Part shown: positions 24,128 to 34,145 of the stretch, in pieces
Numbering within the stretch: position 1 is the first letter of the stretch
Layout of the letters: the number at the start of each line of letters is the position of its first letter
Source: Rhodospirillaceae bacterium
GTDB taxonomy: Bacteria > Pseudomonadota > Alphaproteobacteria > Dongiales > Dongiaceae
Length of the DNA stretch: 62,091 nt
Direction of reading: 5' to 3'
Assembly (NCBI GenBank): GCA_008012315.1
Contig: SSEL01000021.1
Span: 1-62,091, forward strand
The notes under the pieces: generated by a model
Database searches by the model: none
The model's input: only the letters and a program-made list of their open reading frames with translations
Told to the model about the DNA's origin: nothing
Program-made: the position numbers and the translations under genes

Positions 24128-25573
24128 TCACTGCGCCGAGGCGACGACGGCTGGCAGTTTGGTGTCGCCGCCGAGGGCCTGGTAGAGGGTGACGTGGTTG
24201 ACGAGGCGGTTGTAGTAGTTCTCCGCCACCGCGACCTCCGCCGTGCGCCGTGTTTCCTGGGCGTCCAGCCAATCTTTCAGCGGCACAGCACCGGCGCGGT
24301 AGCGCAGCTCGTACAATCTTTCCGTTTCCTTGGCGGCGTCGAATGCCTGCTGCAGCTTCTCGCCCTGGGCGGCGAATTGCGCCCGGGCCGATAGCGCGTT
24401 CTCGACATCGCTGAGGGCGCTGTAGAGGGTCTGGCGATAGGTCACGACGGCGGCCTTGAACTCTTCCTTCGATACTTTGATATCGAGCAGCATCTTGTTG
24501 ATTTCGAGGAATGGCAGGGTGACGCCGGCACCCAAAGCGCCGATCGGATTCTTCATGATATCGGTCAGGGCGATACTGCTGCTGCCCAACGAGCCGGTCA
24601 ACGAGATGGTCGGCAGATAGCTGAGCTTCGTCGCATCGGCATCGGACAGGGTCTCGCGCAGGCGCAGTTCGGCGGCCTTGATATCGGGGCGGCGCGCCAG
24701 CAGATCGGCCGGGATGCCGGCTTCGACCGGCGGCAGCGCATTCTTCGGCAGGCGCTGCGGATCGGCTTCGATCACATTGGGGGGGCCGTCGAACAGGATG
24801 GCGAGCGCGTTATAGGCTTCGACGCGCTGCTGGATGAGCTGCGTATGGGCGGCCTGCTGCGCCGCCAGGTTCTGCTCGGCCTGTTTCACCTCCAGCGACG
24901 AGACCCCGCCGGCGCCGTATTGCACCTGGACGAGGTCGAAGGTCTTCTGCGCATAAGCGATGCTCTGCTCGCTGAGAGCGATGCGCTCATTGAGAAAGCC
25001 GATCTGCCAATAGAGATCGACGGTGGTGCCGATCAGCGTCAGCGCGGTGCTTTCCCGGTCTTCCTCGGTCGCCTGGGCTTCCCAATCGGCGGCATCGCGC
25101 AGGCTGCTGATGCGGCCCCAGAGGTCGAGTTCGTAGCTGACATTGGCGGAAGCCCCATAGGACCAGTCCGTATGGGTCGGCTTGCTGAGATGCGAGGTGC
25201 GGTCGGCGCTGCCATCGGCGCTGAGTACGGGAAAGAGGTCGTTTTCCGCCAGGCCGAACTGCAATTGCGCCTGACGCACGCGGATGGTCGCGGCGGCGAG
25301 GTCGTTGTTCTTCGCCAGCGCCTTGTCCACCAGCGCATTCAAGGTCGGGTCGTTGAAATTGCGCCACCAGTGATCGTTGAGCGGCATCGAGCGGATGTCG
25401 CTCGTCGTGGCATTGGCCTTGATGAGTCCGGTCTCCGTGACGCCGGGAGCGTGCTGGGTCCATTGGCCCGGCACATTGACCTGGGGTTGCTGGTACTCGG
25501 TCTGCAGCAAGCCGCAGCCGGCGAGGAGCAGGAGCGAGGCGATCAGGCCGCTATAGCGCAAATGTTTCTTCAT
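24128..25573 (-). CDS. Outer membrane efflux lipoprotein (TolC/NodT-type OMF)
   Basis: A 481-residue RND/MacB-type outer membrane factor. The signal MKKHLRYSGLIASLLLLAGC ends in a lipobox with Cys20. The TolC repeat structure shows in FNDPTLNALVDKALAKNNDL and DRESTALTLIGTTVDLYWQI, with the NodT-family feature LLARRPDIKAAELRLRE. It ends the operon macA-like, macB-like, OMF, forming the outer-membrane channel of the tripartite pump. The start at 25573 leaves 20 bases after the macB-like stop. Confidence 0.93.
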   Translation of the reverse strand: MKKHLRYSGLIASLLLLAGCGLLQTEYQQPQVNVPGQWTQHAPGVTETGLIKANATTSDIRSMPLNDHWWRNFNDPTLNALVDKALAKNNDLAAATIRVRQAQLQFGLAENDLFPVLSADGSADRTSHLSKPTHTDWSYGASANVSYELDLWGRISSLRDAADWEAQATEEDRESTALTLIGTTVDLYWQIGFLNERIALSEQSIAYAQKTFDLVQVQYGAGGVSSLEVKQAEQNLAAQQAAHTQLIQQRVEAYNALAILFDGPPNVIEADPQRLPKNALPPVEAGIPADLLARRPDIKAAELRLRETLSDADATKLSYLPTISLTGSLGSSSIALTDIMKNPIGALGAGVTLPFLEINKMLLDIKVSKEEFKAAVVTYRQTLYSALSDVENALSARAQFAAQGEKLQQAFDAAKETERLYELRYRAGAVPLKDWLDAQETRRTAEVAVAENYYNRLVNHVTLYQALGGDTKLPAVVASAQ

Positions 25574-25593
25574 CGTCAGTCTCTCGCGCTCCA

Positions 25594-27600
25594 TCAATCC
25601 CGAGCCAGGGCTTCGACCGGATCGAGCTGCGCGGCGTTGCGGGCTGGCAGGAAGCCGAAGGTGATGCCGATCAATGTCGAGGTCAGGAAGGCGGCGATGA
25701 TCGAGACATCGGAGAAGACCAGGACGAAGTCGGAGCTGAACTTGGCGAAGCCGTAGCCGATGCCGAACGCAGCCAGGATGCCCAGGGTGCCGCCGATCAA
25801 ACAGATCAGGGTCGCCTCGATCAGGAATTGCTGCATGATGTCGCTGCGCCGCGCGCCGACCGCCATGCGCACACCGATCTCCTTGGTGCGCTCGGTGACC
25901 GAGACCAGCATGATGTTCATCACGCCGATGCCGCCCACAATCAGCGAGATAACGGCGATCGTGGAGATCAGCAGGGTCATGGTGGCGGTGGTGCTCTGGA
26001 TCGTCTCGCGGATGCTGGAGGTGTTGAAGACGTAGAAATCCTTGATGCCGTGGCGCTGCTGCAGCAGTTTCTCGATCCCCTGCTGGGCCGCTTCGGGCGC
26101 CACATCGTCATTGATCCGCACGGTGATGCGCTTCAGGTAGGATTGGCCGAGAACGCGGCTCATCGCCGTCGTATAGGGAATATAGGCCATCAGGTTTTCG
26201 CTGTTGCCGATGGCGCTCTGCTTGTCGGCGACGATGCCGACCACACGGCAGGGCACATCGCCGAGCAGGATCACCTGGCCGAGCGGATTGTCGTGAAGCG
26301 TACCGGTCTCGCCGAACAGTTTCTTGCGGGTGTTCTCGTCGATCACGACATCCTGGGTGAGGGCGCGCACGCCGTCTTCATCAAAAGCGCGGCCGACGCC
26401 CATCTCCATGCCGCGCACCTGGAAGAACTGATCGCCGACACCGTTGATCATGCCGCTGACGGCGACATTGCCGAAGCGCAGGGTGCTGGAACTGGTAACG
26501 ATGGGCGTCACGCTGTCGATGAAGGGCAGGCGGGCGAGGGCATCGGCATCGCGCGGCAACAAGGTCTGGATGGTGGCGGATTTCTCGTCGCCGAAATCGT
26601 TGCCGGGAAAGATGTCGAGCGTGTTGGTGCCGATCGAGGAAATGCTTTCCAGGATGCGCTGCTGCGAGCCGGTGCCGAGCGCCACCACGGAAATGACGGC
26701 GGCGATGCCGATGATGATGCCGAGCATGGTGAGAAAGGTGCGCAGCCGGTGCGAGGCCATGGCCAGCACCGCCATGTGGCTGGCTTCGGTGAAGCGGTCC
26801 CACAAAGCGCCGATGCGGCGGCCGGAGGGCTTTGCCGCCTTGGCCGGTGTCCCGGCTACGGGTTCAACCTCCTTGCGCCGGTCGCCGACGATCAGCCCGT
26901 CGCTGATCTCGATGATGCGCTCGGCATGTTCCGCCACCTGCATGTCATGGGTGACGATGATGACCGTATGTCCCTCGGCATGCAGTTCCTTGAGGATGGC
27001 GATCACTTCCTGGCCGCTATGGGTGTCCAGGGCGCCGGTCGGTTCGTCGGCCAGGATCACCTGACCGCCATTCATCAAAGCGCGGGCGATGGAGACGCGC
27101 TGCTGCTGGCCGCCGGAAAGCTGGCCCGGCCGGTGGGTCAGGCGGTCGGCGAGGCCGAGGCGGCTGAGTAAGGCGGTGGCGCGTTCGCGGCGCGTCGGCC
27201 GGTCCTTGCCGGCATAGATCGCCGGGGTCTCCACATTGCCGAGGGCGGTCAGGTCCGAGAGCAGGTGATAGCGCTGGAAGATGAAGCCGAAATGTTCGCG
27301 GCGCAGCTCCGCCAGCTCGTCTGGACCCAGCTCGCCGGTCGCCCGGCCCGCGACGCGGTAGATGCCGGCGGTCGGCCGGTCTAGACAGCCGAGGATGTTC
27401 ATCAGCGTGGATTTGCCGGAACCGGATGCGCCGACGATGGCCACCATCTCACCCGCCTCGATGGCCAGGTTGACGTCCTTCAGAACGGCAATCGTGCCCT
27501 CGCCGGCGGGAAATTCCCGGCGCAGGTCGCGCAGCTCCAGCAGCGGGCGCGTGGCTGTCTGGGCTTTGGCCGTGTCATGCGCGGAGAGGCGGTTGCTCAT
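25594..27600 (-). CDS. macB: MacB-type ABC exporter, fused ATPase and permease
   Basis: A 668-residue protein. The N-terminal ATPase domain (about 20-245) has Walker [10 protein letters not shown], signature LSGGQQQRV and Walker [14 protein letters not shown] membrane segment near residue 290 is followed by a periplasmic domain, and three C-terminal membrane helices ([20 protein letters not shown] is diagnostic) complete the MacB layout. MacB drives export of macrolides, peptides or lipid precursors from the periplasm with a MacA adaptor and outer membrane channel, both encoded next to it. The gap to macA contains an inverted repeat rather than being tight. Confidence 0.94.
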   Translation of the reverse strand: MSNRLSAHDTAKAQTATRPLLELRDLRREFPAGEGTIAVLKDVNLAIEAGEMVAIVGASGSGKSTLMNILGCLDRPTAGIYRVAGRATGELGPDELAELRREHFGFIFQRYHLLSDLTALGNVETPAIYAGKDRPTRRERATALLSRLGLADRLTHRPGQLSGGQQQRVSIARALMNGGQVILADEPTGALDTHSGQEVIAILKELHAEGHTVIIVTHDMQVAEHAERIIEISDGLIVGDRRKEVEPVAGTPAKAAKPSGRRIGALWDRFTEASHMAVLAMASHRLRTFLTMLGIIIGIAAVISVVALGTGSQQRILESISSIGTNTLDIFPGNDFGDEKSATIQTLLPRDADALARLPFIDSVTPIVTSSSTLRFGNVAVSGMINGVGDQFFQVRGMEMGVGRAFDEDGVRALTQDVVIDENTRKKLFGETGTLHDNPLGQVILLGDVPCRVVGIVADKQSAIGNSENLMAYIPYTTAMSRVLGQSYLKRITVRINDDVAPEAAQQGIEKLLQQRHGIKDFYVFNTSSIRETIQSTTATMTLLISTIAVISLIVGGIGVMNIMLVSVTERTKEIGVRMAVGARRSDIMQQFLIEATLICLIGGTLGILAAFGIGYGFAKFSSDFVLVFSDVSIIAAFLTSTLIGITFGFLPARNAAQLDPVEALARD

Positions 27601-27656
27601 ATCGCATGGCTTTCTGTGACGTTGACGCCGGCGCGGTTGTCCGGCGCTTCACGCCG

Positions 27657-27766
27657 CCCCTCACCCCGACCCTCTCCCCGCGAGCGGGGCGAGGGGGATA
27701 GTTTGGGGATGGCTATCAGCAACAGCGCTCCCTCGCCCCTCCGGGGAGAGGGTTGGGGTGAGGGGG
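27657..27766. repeat. Inverted repeat of CCCTCACCCC...GGGGTGAGGG type between macA and macB
   Basis: The left arm (27657-27698) begins CCCCTCACCCCGACCCTCTC and the right arm (27729-27766) ends GGGTTGGGGTGAGGGGG. They can pair over about 35 bases with mismatches, and each arm has an inner GGGGCGAGGG-type palindrome. This pattern is common between genes in alphaproteobacteria. It lies inside what should be one operon and could weaken expression downstream of macA. Confidence 0.7.
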
Positions 27767-27820
27767 CCTCGCGATGGCCGGTGACATCGGTTGGCATATC
27801 GCGGTGCATCATCGGCTCCC

Positions 27821-29032
27821 TCACAGCCGCATGCGCGGGCGGCGCTGGGGTTGTTGGGCGGCGGCACCTGGGTTGCTTTCGCCGATGATGACGTGTTCGC
27901 CTGGCTGCAGGCCGTCGAGGATCTGGACATTGACGGTGTCGTTGATGCCGGCCTTCACCTTGCGCGGCGTCACCTTGCCGTCGGGGCTGAGCAGGCGCAC
28001 GGTATAGGTGCCGTCCTTATGCTTGGCGCCGAGCGCGGCCATCGGCACCGTCAAGGTGTCCTTGGCTTCCGCCAGGACGATGGAAACCTGCGCGGTCATG
28101 GAGATGCGCAGCTTGCCTTCCGGGTTGGGGACGTCGAACAGACCGTTGTAATAGATCGCGGCATTGGTCGAGGTGCTGCTGGAGGAACTGCTTTTGGCGC
28201 TGGAGGAGGTATCGCTTTCGCTGATCGAATCCGGCGCCGGCTCGATCGCCCGCAGGGACGCTTGATAGCGGTGATCCGGCTCGCCCAGGATGGTGAAATA
28301 GACCGGCTGGCCGGGCTGCACGCGCACCACATCGGCTTCGGAAATCTGCGCCTTGATGGTCATGGTGTCGAGCTGCGCCAGCATGATGATGGTCGGCGTG
28401 GTCTGCGCCGCATTGACGGTCTGGCCTTCCTTGACGGCGAGATAGACGACGGTGCCGTCCATCGGCGCAGTGATCCGGGTATAGCCGAGATTGACCTGGG
28501 CGGTGTCGACGGCGATGGTGCCCTGTTCAATCTGGGCGTCGAGGGCGGCGATCTCCGCCTTGGTCGCGGTCAGGGTCGCTTCGGCGGTTTCGTAATCCTC
28601 GCGCGAGGCGGCATCGGCCTGCAGCAGGGTCTGCTGGCGCTTGAACTGCAAGGTCGCCTGTTTCAGGGTGGCTTGGCGCTGCTGCCGCTGGGCCTTCACA
28701 TTCAGCAATTCCGCCTGGGCGTCGCGCAGCGCATTCTGCTGGGTGCGGGGATCGATCTCGGCAATGAGCTGGCCGGCCTTGACGTGATCGCCCAGGGCGA
28801 CTTTCAGGGTCTTGATCTGGCCGGAGACCTGGGCGCCGACGCTGACCTGGTTGCTGGCTTCCAGCGTGCCGCTCGCCAGGACAGTCTGTTCGATATCGCC
28901 CTTGGTGACATCGGCGGTCAAATAATTCGGGCTCGATTCGGTGGGAAAGGCGAAGACCTTCACGCCCCAGCCGACCAGCGCCAGGACAGCCACCGCCAGG
29001 GCGTAACGCAGGAGTCGTTTTTTATTCTGCAT
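27821..29032 (-). CDS. macA: MacA-type periplasmic adaptor (membrane fusion protein)
   Basis: A 403-residue HlyD/RND adaptor. A signal anchor (RLLRYALAVAVLALVGWGVK) precedes a lipoyl half-motif (SVGAQVSGQIKTLKVALGDH), a coiled-coil hairpin rich in Gln/Ala (residues about 100-180), and the second lipoyl half (ITAPMDGTVVYLAVKEGQTV). A beta-barrel follows. A Ser-rich insert (SSSAKSSSSSSTSTN) sits in the beta-barrel region and is unusual. It links the MacB exporter to the outer membrane channel. It is divergent from the OmpR-type regulator, which may control the operon. Confidence 0.92.
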   Translation of the reverse strand: MQNKKRLLRYALAVAVLALVGWGVKVFAFPTESSPNYLTADVTKGDIEQTVLASGTLEASNQVSVGAQVSGQIKTLKVALGDHVKAGQLIAEIDPRTQQNALRDAQAELLNVKAQRQQRQATLKQATLQFKRQQTLLQADAASREDYETAEATLTATKAEIAALDAQIEQGTIAVDTAQVNLGYTRITAPMDGTVVYLAVKEGQTVNAAQTTPTIIMLAQLDTMTIKAQISEADVVRVQPGQPVYFTILGEPDHRYQASLRAIEPAPDSISESDTSSSAKSSSSSSTSTNAAIYYNGLFDVPNPEGKLRISMTAQVSIVLAEAKDTLTVPMAALGAKHKDGTYTVRLLSPDGKVTPRKVKAGINDTVNVQILDGLQPGEHVIIGESNPGAAAQQPQRRPRMRL

Positions 29033-29244
29033 CGTCTTTCACTGAAAAGTCGTCGTCGAGCGCCGGAGGTGCCGGCCGGATCGGCCGCCGCCTTATAACG
29101 GGTTTATATCTATTGATGAAACTGGCGCAATTTAAGGCTGTAATGGTAAGCAAGACGCCAGGGAAGTGTAAAACTTCCGTAAAGCGGGGCCTGGCCCCAT
29201 CGCAAGCGCGGCAAAGCGATGTATGTATGAGGGGCGATGTATGT

Positions 29245-30003
29245 ATGCAGGGGCGGAAAGGGCCGAAGACCGTGCATATCCTGTTAGTCGATGACGATGC
29301 CGAATTGAGTGCGCTGCTGACCGAATATCTGGGCGCCGAGGGCTTCGAGACCTCAGTCGCGCATCATGGCGAGGCAGGTGTCGAGGCGGCCCTGTCGGGG
29401 CAATACGATGCCGTCATCCTGGATGTCATGCTGCCGCGCCTGAACGGCATCGAAGCGCTGCGCCGGATTCGCCAGCACAGCCGCATCCCGATCATCATGC
29501 TGACCGCCAAAGGCGACAATATCGACCGGGTCGTCGGGCTGGAAATGGGCGCCGATGACTACGTGCCGAAACCCTGCTATCCGCGCGAGCTGGTGGCGCG
29601 GCTGCGCGCCGTGCTGCGCCGTTCGTCGGACGGCGCGAAAACGGATGCGGCGAGCGACGCGGTCCTGCGCGAGGGCCGGCTGGTCCTGTCGCCGGCCCAG
29701 CGCGACGTGACCTGGGACGGGCGAAAGATCGACCTGACGGTTTCGGAATTCAACATGCTGGAACTGCTGTTGCGGGCCGGCGATGCGGTCGTCAGCAAGG
29801 ACGAATTATCGGAACGCGCGCTCGGCCGGCCGCGCGAAGCCTATGACCGCAGCGTTGATGTGCATATGAGCAATCTGCGGCAGAAGCTCAGCCAGGCGGC
29901 TGGCGAGGGCATACAGATCGCCACCGTGCGGGGCATCGGCTATCGCCTGAGCCGCCAGGTGCCTGAAACCCCGGCACCAGAATCTCCGGTATCGGAAGCG
30001 TGA
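29245..30003 (+). CDS. OmpR-family response regulator (CpxR-like)
   Basis: A 252-residue regulator with receiver domain (VDDDAEL, phospho-acceptor VILDVMLPRLNG, LTAKGDNIDRV, DDYVPKPC). A C-terminal winged helix follows (LTVSEFNMLELLLRAGDAVV, RSVDVHMSNLRQKL, TVRGIGYRL). The start is uncertain. A tandem GGGGCGATGTATGTATG just upstream offers several ATGs; I use 29245, though a GTG at 29272 would begin directly at the receiver. The kinase gene follows 10 bases later. The pair is divergent from the macAB-type operon, so envelope or drug stress control of that pump is a reasonable guess. Confidence 0.92.
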   Translation: MQGRKGPKTVHILLVDDDAELSALLTEYLGAEGFETSVAHHGEAGVEAALSGQYDAVILDVMLPRLNGIEALRRIRQHSRIPIIMLTAKGDNIDRVVGLEMGADDYVPKPCYPRELVARLRAVLRRSSDGAKTDAASDAVLREGRLVLSPAQRDVTWDGRKIDLTVSEFNMLELLLRAGDAVVSKDELSERALGRPREAYDRSVDVHMSNLRQKLSQAAGEGIQIATVRGIGYRLSRQVPETPAPESPVSEA

Positions 30004-30013
30004 GACGCCGCGC

Positions 30014-31378
30014 ATGCTGAAGCGCCGCCTGTTCTGGAAGATCCTGGTCGGTTTCTGGATCACCTTCTTCGCCATCATGGAAGGCACCTGGGTGGTCTTC
30101 ACCCTGTATAATTCCGCGCCGACACGCCTGGAGCGCGCGGAAGAGCGCGTGCGCCAGCAGGTGTCGATCCTGGCAGTGGCGATCCGCTACGGCGGCGGCA
30201 AGGCCTCGCAGGATGTGCTCGCCACCTGGTCGCCGGACGACCGCAAGGCGCTGACGATCGAGACGGGCGCAGGGAACATCGCCGCGGATGCTGCCAATGC
30301 CACGGGCGGCGGCGATGCGGGCAGCCATATCATCGCGGCCGTGCAGGGTGCGGATAGCATCGGTTATCGTCTGGATTACGATCTCGGCGCCTTGCGCCAG
30401 CGATTGAAGCCGCGTGGGCCGTTCGACCTGCCGCGCAATATCATCCTGCTCGGCCTGCTGGGCGGCCTGCTCTTTGCCGCTGCCCTGGCCTGGTATCTGA
30501 CGCGGCCGATCCAGCGCCTGCGCGGCGGCTTCGAGAAACTGGCGCAGGGCGATCTCGGCACCCGGCTGCAGCCGCAAATGGGCAGCCGCCGCGACGAGCT
30601 GGCCGACCTGGCCCGCGATTTCGACGTCATGGCCGCCAGGCTGCAGCAACTCTTGGCGTCGCGCGAGCAATTGCTGCACGACGTCTCGCACGAATTGCGC
30701 TCGCCTCTCGCGCGGCTGCAAGTGGCAATCGATCTTGCCCGGCAGAATCCCCAGAAGGTGCAGGTCACGCTGGAACGGGTCGATACCGAGGCGCGGCGGC
30801 TGAACGAACTGGTCGGCGAGGTGCTGACCCTGTCGCGCGCCGAAAGCGGGGCGCCGCAGCTCGACGATTATTTCGATCTCGACGGCCTGGTGCGCAAGGT
30901 GGCGAGCGATGCGCAATTTGAAGCGGGCGCTTCCGGCGTCACCATCGGCATCACCGCCAATGACAGCGTGACGGAAGACGGCAATGCGGTGATCCAGGGC
31001 AATGCCGAATTGATCCGCCGGGCGCTGGAAAACATCATCCGCAATGCCTTGCGCCATTCAAGCCGCGGCCAGCAGGTGGCGATCGACCTAGCCAGCGACC
31101 GGCAGGCCGGGGAAGTCGTGATCAGGATCGCCGACCAGGGACCGGGCGTCGATCCCCGGGCGCTGGAGAGCATTTTCGATCCCTTCGTGCGGGCCGAGGA
31201 ACGGCCCGGCAATGCCGGTTCCACTGGCCTCGTTGGTTTCGGGTTGGGCCTGGCGATCGCCCGCCGTGCCGTGCTGGCTCATAGCGGCAGGATCGCTGCG
31301 GCGAATGGTGAAGGCGGCGGTCTGGTCGTGACCATCCGGTTGCCGGTCACGCGCAGCAGGGTGGCTGCGTTGGACTGA
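30014..31378 (+). CDS. Sensor histidine kinase of HAMP type (CpxA-like)
   Basis: A 454-residue membrane kinase. It has two membrane helices (WKILVGFWITFFAIMEG and LLGLLGGLLFAAALAWYL) flanking a periplasmic sensor of about 110 residues. A HAMP linker is followed by the H-box HDVSHELRSPLARLQ, the N-box ALENIIRNALRHS and G-boxes DQGPGVDP and GFGLGLAIA. It should phosphorylate the response regulator encoded just upstream. The HAMP and H-box spacing is that of the CpxA/EnvZ group. The signal is unknown. Confidence 0.93.
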   Translation: MLKRRLFWKILVGFWITFFAIMEGTWVVFTLYNSAPTRLERAEERVRQQVSILAVAIRYGGGKASQDVLATWSPDDRKALTIETGAGNIAADAANATGGGDAGSHIIAAVQGADSIGYRLDYDLGALRQRLKPRGPFDLPRNIILLGLLGGLLFAAALAWYLTRPIQRLRGGFEKLAQGDLGTRLQPQMGSRRDELADLARDFDVMAARLQQLLASREQLLHDVSHELRSPLARLQVAIDLARQNPQKVQVTLERVDTEARRLNELVGEVLTLSRAESGAPQLDDYFDLDGLVRKVASDAQFEAGASGVTIGITANDSVTEDGNAVIQGNAELIRRALENIIRNALRHSSRGQQVAIDLASDRQAGEVVIRIADQGPGVDPRALESIFDPFVRAEERPGNAGSTGLVGFGLGLAIARRAVLAHSGRIAAANGEGGGLVVTIRLPVTRSRVAALD

Positions 31379-31403
31379 TCGGCCGAAAGAAACCGGGAAG
31401 CGT

Positions 31404-31991
31404 TCAGGCCCGATAGATCGCGAGACCGATCATCGCGTTGACCTCGTATCCGTCGCAGGCGAGGGGAAGCAGCAGGACCTCGTAAGAGATGACGGATTTG
31501 GTGTCGCACCGCCAGCCCAAGGTGCTGCTCCGCAGACGCAGATGCAAATTCAGGCAATCGAGATAGTGCGCTTCGAAGTCGGCATGGTGATCGGGGCAGA
31601 GGACCAGTTCATGCAGGTACTGGCCAGGCCGGGTGTGTTCGTAATCGACGATTTCCTGGCCCAGCAGGCGGAAGCGGAAACGCGGCCGGCGATCCTCATG
31701 CAGCACATCGGCGAGAAAGACATTGGGCAGCAGCTTTCGCGGCATCTGGACCGGGTCGACATCCCGCCGGCCCGGCAGGCGGTCGAGCGATGTCACCAGA
31801 TGGTGCCAATAATCGAAGAACAATTGCCAGCGCCGCTCCTGCGCCTCGGCGAGGAAGTCGCGCAATCCCGGTTCCAGGCTGATCCTACCGGAAGAGAGGT
31901 CGATGAAATTGACCATGCGCTCATCGACAATGGGCTCGATGTCATCCGCTCGATCGTCGAGGGGGTGAATCGCGATATCGGGTTTCGACAT
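31404..31991 (-). CDS. PAS_5 (DUF1457-type) domain protein
   Basis: A 195-residue protein. The segment from AQERRWQLFFDYWHHL through PNVFLADVLHEDRRPRFRFR and LLGQEIVDYEHTRPGQYLHE matches the PAS_5 family, small single-PAS proteins frequent in alphaproteobacteria. It has no output domain, so it may bind a ligand or a partner. TGGA six bases before ATG 31991 supports this start; a longer reading to 32072 has none. It is convergent with the sensor kinase gene. Confidence 0.82.
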   Translation of the reverse strand: MSKPDIAIHPLDDRADDIEPIVDERMVNFIDLSSGRISLEPGLRDFLAEAQERRWQLFFDYWHHLVTSLDRLPGRRDVDPVQMPRKLLPNVFLADVLHEDRRPRFRFRLLGQEIVDYEHTRPGQYLHELVLCPDHHADFEAHYLDCLNLHLRLRSSTLGWRCDTKSVISYEVLLLPLACDGYEVNAMIGLAIYRA

Positions 31992-32272
31992 GATGGTCCA
32001 AATGCTTTCCGGCCGGTGCGACGGAAGGTGGAGGCGCATTCGGCCAGCACGCCTTAGCGATGCCGGTGTCACTTCGCAACCTTCTTTTTGCGCTGCAGCA
32101 AAAGTTTATCGACAAATCTGGCCCAATTCGACGGAGGTGCCGTCGTATTGCCGGCTTTGGCCCGGGACTCTCATGCCATGACGACCCGGCTGCCATCCGT
32201 GACGCGGATCATAGTTGCGGCGGCTTGCCTCATCAGCGGCTTATCCCTCGACGGCTATTCGATCGCCGCCAT

Positions 32273-33856
32273 CTATTCGATCGCGGCGAGGGCGCGCGCC
32301 AGCTTGTCGAGCGCCGAGCCGGGCAGGGTCATGGCGATCGATGAGGTGAAATGGCCGCGCCCGGCAATGACCAGGTTGTTATCCGGGACCTGCCAGCGCT
32401 GCGCCAAGGCAAGGCCGTCCTCATAGGGCGTCACCGTATCGGTGGTGCCCAGCACCATGGAAATCGCCGCCGGATCGATCGGCGGTTCCTCGGGCGGTTC
32501 CACCAAGGTCGACCAGCGCTGGAACAATTCCGGTGTCCAGCCGGCATCCTGCACCATGCGGTCGAGGCCGGCGGCGACCGCGAGGGACGAGGTGAAAGCG
32601 AGATCGGCGAGATTGCCGGTCGGCGTCACCAGCAGCAGGTGATCCGGCCGTGCGATCTCGAGATCGGATTCGATCACGCGCGCCGCCGCGAGCTGTGCCG
32701 TCATGGCGCCGAGGCTGCTGCCGGCGAGCGCCACTTTGGGCGAGCCGGCGGCGCGGCACCAGGCGATCATCGCCACCGCCTCGGCGCTGGCCTGCAGCAG
32801 ATGGCGGATGCCGGAGACCGGCTGCCCGCGCAAGAAGGCCTCGCCGCCATAGAGGCCCTTGCGGCGGCGGCGGCCATGGCCCGGCGCTTCCGGCATGACG
32901 ATGCGCAGGCCGCGGCGGGCGAGGCTGCGGGCGAAGGCGATGGGCGGGCCGGAGGTTTCGTATTCGACGCCGAGGCCATGGCAGATGACGATCGCCGGCA
33001 GGCCGGGCGGGGCATTGGCCGGCTCGATGACGCGGGCATAGCCGATGTCCCGCGTATCCTCCATATCGTCCTCCGCCCTGGCGATGTCTCCCCTGGCGAT
33101 ATCCCCTCTGGCAATATCCCGGGCAACTTCCTTTTCCACCTCGTTCTCGGTCGGCACGCTTTCGGTGATGCGTGCACCGGCGGTCACCTTGCTATCGGCC
33201 TGCCAGCGCAGCCAATAGGTCACCGTCTCGGCGAGAGGAATGGCGAGGCTGCGCTCCAGGCCGGGCGTGATGCAAGTAAGGTCGAGGCGCGGGCGGTGCT
33301 TCACCCCGGCCAAAGCCTTTTCCGCGGCGGCAAGGCTGGCGGGTGGCGCGCCGACGGCAAGAAACGGCGCATTGGCATAGGGCAGGAACAGCGGCTTCAA
33401 CCCATGCAAGGCACGCTGGGTCTGGCGCCGGGCCTTTTCCAGCGCCTGCAGATCCTTCGCCCAATCGGGATCGACCCAGGCCGGCGCGCGGCTGGCGGCA
33501 TCGGCCGCCGGGCTGAACAGGGTGGATTCCCAGACCAGCCGACGCAGCGTCGCACGGGAGGCAACGCGTTGCGCGCGGCGCAGCAACGCGCGGTCGCCGA
33601 AATAGCGCGTGGCGAGATGCTTGGGTGTCAGGTGATGGAGGTTGGGATCGAGCTCTTCGTCCATCGACATGCCATCGAGGCCGAGCAGGGCATGCCAGCG
33701 GTCGAGATCGCCCTCGGCGATTTCGGCGGCGGCCCAGGCCCGGATCGGTTTCATGAAAGCGGTGATGCCGGTGATGATCGCCATATCGAGCCGCGAGGCG
33801 AAGGACGAGCCCAGCGCGGCGCCGGCTAGCAGGATGAAGGGATTCCGCAACTTCAT
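32273..33856 (-). CDS. Alpha/beta hydrolase with long N-terminal extension
   Basis: A 527-residue protein. The C-terminal 250 residues form an alpha/beta hydrolase: oxyanion region CHGLGVEYET, nucleophile elbow LAGSSLGAMT, acid in a GTTDTVTP loop and His in GRGHFTSS. The N-terminal half is helical with no clear family. A short repeat DIARGDIARGDIAR lies in an acidic insert near residue 250. The sequence resembles large uncharacterised hydrolases related to ABHD18. GGAGG eight bases before ATG 33856 sets the start. Substrate unknown; it may be membrane-associated through an N-terminal hydrophobic segment (FILLAGAALG). Confidence 0.8.
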   Translation of the reverse strand: MKLRNPFILLAGAALGSSFASRLDMAIITGITAFMKPIRAWAAAEIAEGDLDRWHALLGLDGMSMDEELDPNLHHLTPKHLATRYFGDRALLRRAQRVASRATLRRLVWESTLFSPAADAASRAPAWVDPDWAKDLQALEKARRQTQRALHGLKPLFLPYANAPFLAVGAPPASLAAAEKALAGVKHRPRLDLTCITPGLERSLAIPLAETVTYWLRWQADSKVTAGARITESVPTENEVEKEVARDIARGDIARGDIARAEDDMEDTRDIGYARVIEPANAPPGLPAIVICHGLGVEYETSGPPIAFARSLARRGLRIVMPEAPGHGRRRRKGLYGGEAFLRGQPVSGIRHLLQASAEAVAMIAWCRAAGSPKVALAGSSLGAMTAQLAAARVIESDLEIARPDHLLLVTPTGNLADLAFTSSLAVAAGLDRMVQDAGWTPELFQRWSTLVEPPEEPPIDPAAISMVLGTTDTVTPYEDGLALAQRWQVPDNNLVIAGRGHFTSSIAMTLPGSALDKLARALAAIE

Positions 33857-34145
33857 CAGAAGCACCTCCGCCTTCAGCCTAACGCAATCGGCTGGTCGGC
33901 AGCCAGCATAAGGGTGGGTGATGTCCGCGCCACGCGGTCATATCTTCGTCATCGGCACCATGTCTTCGTAACCGGCGGCAGGCGGTTTGCGCAACAGATG
34001 AAAGATGACAGTAAAATGTCAGACGCCTCTCGCGCTTTTGATCGATCTGTGGCAGCTTGCCGCATGAGTTGCGATGACCGGATAATTGAACCGGGCGATG
34101 CCGGGCCCGGGGTGATCCGGGGTGATAATGAGGGGATATGTGTTC

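Noticed and set aside
25828..27171. Plus-strand open frame rich in His and Asp opposite macB
   Set aside because: Antisense shadow of the MacB gene, whose motifs are complete. The His/Asp richness comes from reading opposite codons for common residues.
27791..29098. Plus-strand open frame opposite macA
   Set aside because: Antisense to a complete adaptor gene, with no recognisable domain and no start signal.
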